In this document: one piece after another, positions 1 through 5,905 of the stretch
How the letters are laid out: each line of letters begins with the position of its first letter
How positions within the stretch are numbered: position 1 is the stretch's first letter
Assembly (NCBI GenBank): GCA_937982515.1
Contig: CALJMB010000123.1
Coordinates: 1 to 6,437, forward strand
From: an uncultured Balneolaceae bacterium
GTDB lineage: Bacteria > Bacteroidota > Rhodothermia > Balneolales > Balneolaceae
Direction of reading: 5' to 3'
DNA length: 6,437 nt
Notes under the pieces: model-generated
The model's database searches: none
Told to the model about the DNA's origin: nothing
Seen by the model: the letters and a program-made list of their open reading frames with translations, nothing else
Made by a program: the position numbers and the translations under genes

Positions 1-76
1 TAGCTTTTTTATGAGCAGGGTTGCTGTGGACGATAACGCCGTCCATATCGAATAATACACCGAAGGTATGTTGCAT
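1..76 (-). CDS. HAD-family hydrolase / beta-phosphoglucomutase-like, N-terminal fragment
   Basis: Only the first 25 codons are present; the gene leaves the window at base 1. The minus-strand translation begins MQHTFGVLFDMDGVIVHSNP and continues AHKKA. The stretch LFDMDGVIV is HAD motif I (DxD), with Asp10 as expected nucleophile and Asp12 as expected acid/base. The following SNPxHK is common in HAD subfamily IA sugar-phosphate phosphatases and phosphoglucomutase-like proteins. The ATG at 76-74 is the likely start because an in-frame TAG lies four codons upstream (88-86). I see no strong Shine-Dalgarno sequence. Residue 17 is His where many relatives have Asp or Glu. The gene is divergent from susC. 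In carbohydrate loci such enzymes often handle a hexose phosphate, for example beta-glucose-1-phosphate, but this fragment cannot separate phosphatase from mutase. Family call is fairly sure; specific function is not. Confidence 0.8.
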   Translation of the reverse strand, partial: MQHTFGVLFDMDGVIVHSNPAHKKA

Positions 77-265
77 CTGGTTGTTCTACTTGTTTGGTAT
101 TCAGAGTGCTTTTAAAGGCAGGGAATCTACGGGATATTTTTGGCATTTCCCATTTGCTTCTAAGGTAAACCACGGAAATACAAAACACACAAAAGCAGGG
201 ATTAGAAACCAGTTGATTGGTTAATTAGAGAATTGAGGAAAGCTGCTTGTGTTATGAGTAGTACA

Positions 266-289
266 TATCCCGAAGCGTTGCTTCGGATA
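266..289. repeat. Bulged hairpin / inverted repeat
   Basis: The arms CGAAGC (271-276) and GCTTCG (280-285) pair perfectly around a GTT loop. The stem extends through C270-G286 and then TAT/ATA (266-268 with 287-289), with C269 as a single bulge. No T-run follows on either strand, so it is not a standard intrinsic terminator. It could be a dispersed palindromic element or an RNA structure in the leader of one of the divergent transcripts. The role is unknown. Confidence 0.45.
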
Positions 290-497
290 CCTTTTCCAAC
301 CAAAATACGTCCATATAGAGTGGACATTCCGCCCTTAATTCTTAGCATTCGAATCCACGGCCATAGCCTGCCGCTTACTGTCTTTTCCCGGCACAAAATT
401 CCTTGAACTGGAAAAACAAGTTTGTTACAAACGGTTTCTTTTAAGAAGGGTAGATACAGGCAAATGCTAAAATAGATAACCTAAACGTATATTTATA

Positions 498-516
498 AAG
501 TGTTAAAAAAACACTT
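498..516. promoter_or_regulatory. Operator-like palindrome, copy 1
   Basis: AAGTGTT-AAAAA-AACACTT: perfect 7-bp arms around a 5-base spacer, 19 bp in total. A second palindrome of identical architecture lies 49 bp downstream, centre to centre. A sequence-specific pairing this regular, upstream of an inducible transporter operon, fits the binding site of a dimeric transcription factor. The regulator is not in the window and I cannot name the family. Confidence 0.6.
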
Positions 517-546
517 GCATGTTTTATGATAATTGGGCAAAATAAG

Positions 547-565
547 AAGTGTATAAAGTACACTT
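547..565. promoter_or_regulatory. Operator-like palindrome, copy 2
   Basis: AAGTGTA-TAAAG-TACACTT: perfect 7-bp arms around a 5-base spacer, sharing AAGTGT/ACACTT with copy 1. It ends 123 bases before the susC ATG. The sequence TATAAA (552-557) inside it is -10-like, so a bound factor could block or reposition RNA polymerase; that is inference. The 49-bp centre spacing puts both sites on roughly the same helix face. Confidence 0.62.
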
Positions 566-688
566 AGGGGATAATATCTCTCAAGTCAGTTAGTCTTTAG
601 GCTTTTAAAGGGAAAGGGGACATGCAAAGAATCAGGATATTCACTGTATGTTCCAGAAATATTAATAATCAAAAGATGGGAATTTATC

Positions 689-3600
689 ATGAAAACTGTC
701 ACAAAACAGGTCTTTGGGTTTCTCACCTGTGCATTTCTATTTATTTGTCAGAGTGAGGTATTGGCACAGCAAGTTTCGGGAACTGTTACCGATGCTTCAG
801 ATGAATCTACGCTGCCAGGGGTAAATATTCTGGTAAAAGGCACTACAACAGGGACTTCAAGTGGCGCAGATGGCAACTATACCGTGAATGTACCCTCGTT
901 ACAGGATACGCTGGTGTTCTCTTTTATTGGATATCAAACTCAAGAGATTCCTATTCAGGGTCGTACAGAAATCAATGTGTCGCTGCAGATGAGTGCTATT
1001 TCTGGCGAGGAGCTAGTCGTGGTCGGCTACGGCACGCAACGAAAGGTGAACCTGACGGGCTCGGTAGCGTCTGTCTCAACAGAGGAAATGACCGAAATCC
1101 CGGTTCCGACGGTGACGCATGCACTGCAGGGAATGGCACCGGGTCTTCAGATATTAGACGGTGGTGACCGTCCCGGACGCAATAATCTGAGCTTGTTGAT
1201 CCGGGGACAGGGTACCCTCGGGCGAGGTGATAACGCAGGAGATGCAGGTGCCTCCCGCCCGCTGATCCTGGTCGACGGAGTTGAAGGAGACCTTTCTAAT
1301 GTCGATATGGCAGACGTTGCGAACATCTCAGTACTGAAGGATGCGGCCTCTGCGGCTATATATGGCTCCCGTGCGGCAAACGGCGTGATCCTGGTTACGA
1401 CAAAACGTGGAGTGGCAAGCAAACGTCCGCAAATTACCTATAGCGGTTATGTAGGGATGCAGAATATTACTGCGTGGCCTGAGCGGGTGGACACAGAAAC
1501 GCATATGAGGCTGGCAAACCTTGCACGGTCGAACTACATGCAATGGTGCCTTGACGGTCGTAACCCTGATGTCCCGGTCAGCGAGTGTAGATCTTATGAG
1601 AGCTATCAGCCGCGCTATACTGAGGAGTACATACAGAATACTATAGCAGGAACGGATCCGGATGCCTATCCGGACAACGAATGGGTCGATGCAATGTTCG
1701 ATCCGGCGCCAATTCAGGACCACTCGCTTAGAATCTCTGGCGGGAGTGCCTCGGCCCGCTATGCTCTCTCTCTGAATTATATGGATGAAAAGGGCCTGAT
1801 GCCGAATACGGGCACGAATCGGTACGGCGTCCGGCTCAATACCAACTTCCAGCCGGCGGAAAGGCTGAGCGGCGGGTTGGATATCTCTGCAAACCGTCGT
1901 TGGGACATCATTCCTGCAAGGAACTGGGAGTCTACGTTCTATCTCATCCACGATACGCCTCCAACACGCAGGACACGCTATTCTGATGGAACGTATGGCT
2001 TAAACCTGTTTGGGCATAACCCACTGGCTTATGCAGAGGTCAGCGGTGACGAACAACGGGTATTCTGGGAGGGTAAACTCACGGGTCGCCTGAACTATGA
2101 GATTATTCCCGGATGGGTGGAAATTCGTACGCTGGCATCTTTCGATTATGGCAGCATGGACTGGGAGCGTTTCCAGACTGACCCCAACTACATTGAGGAA
2201 TATCCCGAAGAAGGAGCTTATTGGGGACCTAACTTTGGAGAGAACCGGAGTAATAAAGATCTCGGCACGACGCTTCAGGCCATACTCGATTTCGGGCACG
2301 ACTTTGGGGACATGCATGATATTTCCGGTCTGATCGGATATGAACAAATTCATAATGAGTTCGAGGAATTTCGTGCCTGGCGGGATCAATTCTACAACAA
2401 TAAACTGCGTCAGTTGGACCTTGGTAACACTGCAAATGACGGGACCATGGGGTATGGTAATGAATGGGCGCTACGATCAGTATTCGGGAGGATCAACTAC
2501 GCATTGCTAGGCCGCTATCTGTTCGAGTTTAATGCCCGTTATGACGGCTCAAGTCGGTTTGCCGAGGGACATCGCTATGGGTTCTTTCCATCATTTTCAC
2601 TCGGCTGGCGGATTTCCGAGGAATCATTTTTCAGCGTCGACTGGATAGACGAGCTGAAGCTGCGCGGCTCATGGGGCCAGCTGGGTACCCAGAATGTGCC
2701 TTTATACTCGTACTACTCATCCATCGATTTAAATATCCCTTATTACCTGGGCAACTCCAGTGGTACGCAGGCCGTTGGTGGTGCTGCAATAGGACTGGTC
2801 AATGAAGAACTGACGTGGGAAACCACAACAGTTACCAATATCGGTTTCGATGCAACATTCCTCGAGGGACGTCTTAGCCTGACGGGTGACGTTTATAAGC
2901 GGCGCACTGAAGACATTCTCTTAAACCTACCGATCCCCGATATGGTCGGCCTCGAAGCACCCTACCGGAACGCTGGAGTTGTCGAAAACAGGGGCTGGGA
3001 ACTGGCCGTCGGCTGGCAGGATGACATCGGGGAAGTTAGCTACGGAGTTAGCTTTAACCTTTCCGACAACAAAAACGAAGTCGTCGATCTGGTTGGCACA
3101 GGTCCATATATCGAAGGTGAAAAAGTAGTCCAAGTGGGCTCTCCGATTAACTCGTGGTATGGTTGGGAGGCCGAGGGATTATTCAGTTCGTATGAGCAAA
3201 TCGACTCACACGCCCAACCTGCAGGCCAGGAAACACACTTAGGCGACATCATATTCAAAGATCAGAACAATGATGGGGTCATTAATGATGCCGATCGCGT
3301 GATTATCGGCGATCCCAACCCACGCTACATTTTTGGTATGAACATCAATGTGGCTTGGAGAAATTTCGATTTTAGTGCGCTACTGCAGGGTGTTGGCAAG
3401 CGAGATCAATACCTTAGCCTCGGGTTTATTCAAGGCCCCGTTTGGGAAAATTATACCTCAGAGTGGCATAAGGATTATTGGACGCCTGAGAACCAAGATG
3501 CCCGGCACCCTGCATACTATTCTAATTATAACCGGAACTACTACGCAACAAATTCCTGGTGGGTTCTGGACGGGAGTTTTGTGAAACTTCGTAACATACA

Positions 3601-3802
3601 GATAGGCTATACACTGCCGAATGACCTTATCAGTCAGATTGGTATTCGGGGTCTGCGGCTGTATGCCACTGGCAAAAACTTATGGATGCATCAAAATTTG
3701 GGCATCGGTCTGGATCCGGAATATCCAAGCATGAGCAATACGAGAGGCAACTATTATCCACAGACGAAGGTGATCAGCATAGGTGCAAACATCAGCTTCT
3801 AA
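689..3802 (+). CDS. susC: SusC/RagA-family TonB-linked outer membrane transporter
   Basis: Predicted to import glycan fragments across the outer membrane with TonB energy, as partner of the downstream SusD-like lipoprotein. The 1037-residue length is normal for the family. Residues 1-26 are a signal peptide (hydrophobic FGFLTCAFLFIC, likely cut after VLA). Residues about 28-100 form a carboxypeptidase-D-regulatory-like beta-sandwich (VSGTVTD, PGVNILVKG, FSFIGYQT). EELVVVGYGTQ (107-117) is the TonB-box-like segment typical of SusC. The plug follows (ALQGMAPGLQI, PLILVDG at 191-197) with the SusC signature VLKDAASAAIYGSRAANG at 215-232. The rest is beta-barrel, ending in the aromatic Phe1037 usual for outer-membrane proteins. 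An EF-hand-like loop (Asp858 to Asp869) is common in the family. Mature Cys287 and Cys300 are its only cysteines. The ATG at 689 gives the signal peptide directly; the Shine-Dalgarno sequence is weak, as often in Bacteroidota. Substrate is not readable from sequence. Confidence 0.95.
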   Translation: MKTVTKQVFGFLTCAFLFICQSEVLAQQVSGTVTDASDESTLPGVNILVKGTTTGTSSGADGNYTVNVPSLQDTLVFSFIGYQTQEIPIQGRTEINVSLQMSAISGEELVVVGYGTQRKVNLTGSVASVSTEEMTEIPVPTVTHALQGMAPGLQILDGGDRPGRNNLSLLIRGQGTLGRGDNAGDAGASRPLILVDGVEGDLSNVDMADVANISVLKDAASAAIYGSRAANGVILVTTKRGVASKRPQITYSGYVGMQNITAWPERVDTETHMRLANLARSNYMQWCLDGRNPDVPVSECRSYESYQPRYTEEYIQNTIAGTDPDAYPDNEWVDAMFDPAPIQDHSLRISGGSASARYALSLNYMDEKGLMPNTGTNRYGVRLNTNFQPAERLSGGLDISANRRWDIIPARNWESTFYLIHDTPPTRRTRYSDGTYGLNLFGHNPLAYAEVSGDEQRVFWEGKLTGRLNYEIIPGWVEIRTLASFDYGSMDWERFQTDPNYIEEYPEEGAYWGPNFGENRSNKDLGTTLQAILDFGHDFGDMHDISGLIGYEQIHNEFEEFRAWRDQFYNNKLRQLDLGNTANDGTMGYGNEWALRSVFGRINYALLGRYLFEFNARYDGSSRFAEGHRYGFFPSFSLGWRISEESFFSVDWIDELKLRGSWGQLGTQNVPLYSYYSSIDLNIPYYLGNSSGTQAVGGAAIGLVNEELTWETTTVTNIGFDATFLEGRLSLTGDVYKRRTEDILLNLPIPDMVGLEAPYRNAGVVENRGWELAVGWQDDIGEVSYGVSFNLSDNKNEVVDLVGTGPYIEGEKVVQVGSPINSWYGWEAEGLFSSYEQIDSHAQPAGQETHLGDIIFKDQNNDGVINDADRVIIGDPNPRYIFGMNINVAWRNFDFSALLQGVGKRDQYLSLGFIQGPVWENYTSEWHKDYWTPENQDARHPAYYSNYNRNYYATNSWWVLDGSFVKLRNIQIGYTLPNDLISQIGIRGLRLYATGKNLWMHQNLGIGLDPEYPSMSNTRGNYYPQTKVISIGANISF

Positions 3803-3866
3803 AATGACCAGGACAATGACTTTTAAAATTACCAAGATAAGGACTTTTAAGATGACTAAAACAATT
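3795..3866 (+). repeat. Three imperfect 24-bp tandem repeats across the susC stop / susD start
   Basis: Units are 3795-3818, 3819-3842 and 3843-3866; pairwise identity counted by eye is 17-18 of 24. Each unit carries the same stop/start cassette: CTTCTAAAATGAC, CTTTTAAAATTAC and CTTTTAAGATGAC. The real susC stop is the TAA of unit 1 (3800-3802). The ATG positions are 3804 (ATG), 3828 (decayed to ATT) and 3852 (ATG). Because 24 bp is 8 codons, the susD frame stays open and reads as octapeptide repeats (KMTRTMTF, KITKIRTF, KMTKTINI). Confidence 0.75.
3839..3843 (+). promoter_or_regulatory. Shine-Dalgarno-like AAGGA for susD
   Basis: AAGGA lies 8 bases before the ATG at 3852, good spacing for a ribosome binding site. 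It favours 3852 over the alternatives at 3804 and 3816. The motif falls at the end of the second 24-bp repeat and is not conserved in the other units. Confidence 0.5.
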
Positions 3867-5582
3867 AACATACTGCTTTCAGGCATACTGATGCTGAGTA
3901 TTGCTCTCGGGGCTACAGGGTGTAGCGATAATTTCCTGACGACTGTACCGAAGGACAGAATCTCATCGGTGAACTTCTGGACCAATGAGCGTGATTTTGA
4001 AACGGCTCTCAACGCCTCCTACGAGCGGATGGTGGGCGTCGATTTAAACCCTATGTACTTTGATGGTGCTACGGAGATAGGTTACTCCCACGCCGACTGG
4101 ATGCGCCAGCACGAGTACGTGATGGGCCGTGCCGACGCTTTGTCCGGCTGGTCGGCCGACATCTGGTCGCGGAACTTCACCGGAATCAGCCGCGCCAACG
4201 AGATCCTCGCACAGCTCGAGACTGTGAATGATGGGGTGCTTTCGCAAGAAGCCGCCGATAGGATCCGCGGTCAGGCTCTGTTCCTGCGAGGCTACTTCTA
4301 TCACGAGCTGTTGTGGATGTTTGGCGGGGTCCCTGTCTTCACGAGCGTTCCGACCGTGGAGGAAGCGCGAGAGGTGAGTCGCGATTCGCGGGAAGAGGTG
4401 TACGACCGGATTATGGCGGACCTGTCGGAAGCGGCAAGCCTGTTACCCCTGCGTAGTGAGTTGCCATCCGACCAGTATGGCCGTGCCACCCGGGGTGCAG
4501 CTCTGGGCTATCAGGCACGAACTGCCCTGTACGAGGCGAGTTGGCAGGAGCACCACGAGAATAACCAGAGCCGTGCTAACGAGCTGTATCGTATTGCTAC
4601 CGACATGACTCAGGCGGTTATGGATCTCGATGAGTATGACTTGCACCCCAACTTCCGGGAACTTTTTACCTACGCGGGTGAGCAGAGCGAGGAGATCATT
4701 TTCGACTACCAGAAGGTTTCTGGACAAAACGGCTGGCATGCATGGCTGGGATTTGCACCCAGTTCCATGGGCAGCAATGTTGATGTGGAGCCAACGCGAG
4801 AGTTGGTAGATCGATTTCCTATGGAAGACGGCCTGCCTATCGACGAGTCTCCACTGTACGATCCTACTCCGCCGCGCATAACATACGACGCCGACGGCAA
4901 CCCAACAGTTGCTACGCTGGGTATGTACGATAATCGCGATCCGCGGTTCTACGGTACAATCTTGTTCCCGGGGGGGGAATTCAACGGGATTATTTACAAT
5001 TCGTATCCGTCGTGCAACAGCGGAGCGCCAGATGGCTACTGCAGCCCGACGTCTGACCGGATCCTGATATCGGACTACAACAACACGTACACCGGCTACA
5101 TTGCCATGAAGTATGTAGACCCGCAGGATCAGTCAGCCCCGACCAACAGTGGCCTCAACATCATAAAGATGCGGTACGCCGATATTCTGTTAATGTATGC
5201 AGAGGCGAAGGCTGAGCTGAATGAGCTGGATGCCTCGGTAAATAACGCGATCCGGGAGATCCGGGATCGGGTGAATCTGCCTATGCCCCAGGACGTCACC
5301 ACGATGTCACAGCAAGAGGCCATTGAGTTCATCCGCAATGAGCGAACGATTGAGCTGGCCTGGGAGGGTCTCCACCTGGCAGACATTCGCCGGTGGGCAA
5401 CCGCCGAGGATGTACTGAACGGCGCTGTGCACGGGATTGAGATTGCCGACGGAAGTGGCGGTTTCGAACCGGTGCCCGGGCAGCATATAAGATCATTCGA
5501 GGCGCCGAGGGATTACCTCTGGCCCATCCCGGCGAGTGAGCGGGACCTTAACGATAATCTGGATCAAAACCCGAGATACTAA
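3852..5582 (+). CDS. susD: SusD/RagB-family nutrient-binding outer membrane lipoprotein
   Basis: Surface lipoprotein predicted to bind the glycan and act as lid over the SusC channel. From the ATG at 3852 it is 576 residues, usual for the family. MTKTINILLSGILMLSIALG is a lipoprotein signal peptide, with lipobox ATGC and lipidated Cys24 followed by SDN. The SusD-like N-terminal TPR domain shows NFWTNERDFETALNASY and, at about 138-163, IRGQALFLRGYFYHELLW followed by MFGGVPVF. The C-terminal RagB/SusD domain shows MRYADILLMYAEAKAEL (about 440-456), RNERTIELAWEGLHLADIRRW as two adjoining blocks (about 495-515), and the terminal signature PIPASERDLNDNLDQNP (558-574). Upstream in-frame starts at 3804 and 3816 (ATG) and 3783 (GTG) would only add a charged extension made of the tandem repeat. 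Start 3852 is preferred for the signal peptide and the AAGGA. It is 49 bases past the susC stop, surely the same operon. A G8 tract (4970-4977) sits in the gene. Apart from Cys24 the only cysteines are Cys388 and Cys397. Confidence 0.94.
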   Translation: MTKTINILLSGILMLSIALGATGCSDNFLTTVPKDRISSVNFWTNERDFETALNASYERMVGVDLNPMYFDGATEIGYSHADWMRQHEYVMGRADALSGWSADIWSRNFTGISRANEILAQLETVNDGVLSQEAADRIRGQALFLRGYFYHELLWMFGGVPVFTSVPTVEEAREVSRDSREEVYDRIMADLSEAASLLPLRSELPSDQYGRATRGAALGYQARTALYEASWQEHHENNQSRANELYRIATDMTQAVMDLDEYDLHPNFRELFTYAGEQSEEIIFDYQKVSGQNGWHAWLGFAPSSMGSNVDVEPTRELVDRFPMEDGLPIDESPLYDPTPPRITYDADGNPTVATLGMYDNRDPRFYGTILFPGGEFNGIIYNSYPSCNSGAPDGYCSPTSDRILISDYNNTYTGYIAMKYVDPQDQSAPTNSGLNIIKMRYADILLMYAEAKAELNELDASVNNAIREIRDRVNLPMPQDVTTMSQQEAIEFIRNERTIELAWEGLHLADIRRWATAEDVLNGAVHGIEIADGSGGFEPVPGQHIRSFEAPRDYLWPIPASERDLNDNLDQNPRY

Positions 5583-5624
5583 AGGTTGGTAGTGTCCGCT
5601 TTTTAGAGCAATAGCTTATATATC

Positions 5625-5657
5625 ATCCTCCGCCGGGAACCCGGCGGAGGATTTTTT
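5625..5657 (+). terminator. Rho-independent terminator of the susCD operon
   Basis: A perfect 13-bp GC-rich stem (ATCCTCCGCCGGG at 5625-5637 pairing with CCCGGCGGAGGAT at 5640-5652), nominal AA loop, followed by TTTTT (5653-5657). It starts 43 bases after the susD stop. Strength and position indicate that most susCD transcription ends here, so the GH97 gene probably needs its own promoter or readthrough. Confidence 0.93.
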
Positions 5658-5674
5658 GTTGCTGCAGCCTTGCG

Positions 5675-5728
5675 TCATCGTTCACCCGGCCTTTCGAATA
5701 AATTCCACAAAAACCGGGTGAACGATGA
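5675..5728. repeat. 15-bp perfect inverted repeat with 24-base spacer
   Basis: Left arm TCATCGTTCACCCGG (5675-5689), right arm CCGGGTGAACGATGA (5714-5728), fully complementary. The AT-rich spacer is 5690-5713. No T-run follows on either strand, so it is not a classical terminator. As RNA it would form a stable hairpin just after the true terminator, possibly protecting or reinforcing 3' ends. As DNA it might be an operator, a recombination site or the remains of a small mobile element. Function unknown. Confidence 0.6.
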
Positions 5729-5837
5729 TTCATAAGGTTTGTCCGCCCGTCCGAAGCGGTGGGAGAGAAGAGCTCTGAGTATGGCAGAGCTATTAAAGTT
5801 ATCTTTCTTTTTATAATCCGGTTTGTCGGTCACCAGT

Positions 5838-5858
5838 GCGGGAATTCATTCCCGCGAC
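5838..5858 (-). repeat. REP-like hairpin
   Basis: GCGGGAAT (5838-5845) pairs with ATTCCCGC (5848-5855) around a TC loop. Read on the minus strand, the tetranucleotide GTCG (5858-5855) stands at the 5' foot of the hairpin and its last G forms the first base pair. That layout resembles REP elements mobilised by REP-associated tyrosine transposases. Only one copy is visible in the window, so the assignment rests on structure alone. Confidence 0.35.
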
Positions 5859-5905
5859 AGTGCTTATACCAAATAAATCCGTCTGTGAAATAGAAATTTA
5901 AATTA

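Larger units (their letters stand above)
77..688. other. Divergent intergenic region between the HAD gene and susC
   Basis: About 610 bases with no convincing gene. Short open frames here (for example about 60 codons on the minus strand at 202-396) have no recognisable domain and no credible start context. The region should contain the outward promoters of both flanking genes. Its right part (about 480-600) is AT-rich and carries the two operator-like palindromes annotated separately. I could not find a clean Bacteroidota-type promoter (TTTG plus TAnnTTTG). TATAAA at 552-557, inside the second palindrome, and GATAAT at 570-575 are -10-like, but neither has a good partner upstream. No tRNA, rRNA or CRISPR-like structure is visible. 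Confidence 0.6.
5658..5905. other. Intergenic region between the susD terminator and the GH97 gene
   Basis: About 250 bases without a supported gene. It holds three inverted repeats: a 15-bp perfect pair (5675-5689/5714-5728), a 7-bp stem-loop AGCTCTG/CAGAGCT (5771-5777/5785-5791, 7-base loop) and a REP-like 8-bp hairpin (5838-5855). The last 40 bases before the GH97 start are AT-rich and probably contain its promoter, but I cannot point to convincing -33/-7 or -35/-10 boxes. Confidence 0.55.

Noticed and set aside
21..224. 67-codon plus-strand open frame
   Set aside because: It is partly antisense to the HAD gene start, has no domain and runs into non-coding intergenic sequence.
309..325. 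GTCCA/TGGAC inverted repeat with 7-base loop
   Set aside because: A 5-bp stem is expected by chance in a region this long.
202..396. 64-codon minus-strand open frame in the intergenic region
   Set aside because: No recognisable family, no credible ribosome binding site and it spans the 266-289 hairpin; chance frame more likely than a small gene.
420..432. Palindrome GTTTG-TTA-CAAAC
   Set aside because: Only 5-bp arms in AT-rich DNA and a single copy; too weak to call an operator.
1328..1951. 207-codon antisense open frame inside susC
   Set aside because: Opposite strand of clearly conserved SusC plug/barrel sequence; translation is low-complexity in character and matches nothing I know.
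3260..3295. EF-hand-like DxNxDG loop in SusC (residues 858-869)
   Set aside because: Common in SusC homologues, so recorded in the gene entry rather than as a finding.
3680..4012. Antisense frame with LVILKVLILVILKV, looking like a membrane segment
   Set aside because: It is the reverse reading of the 24-bp tandem repeats; the hydrophobic pattern is a by-product.
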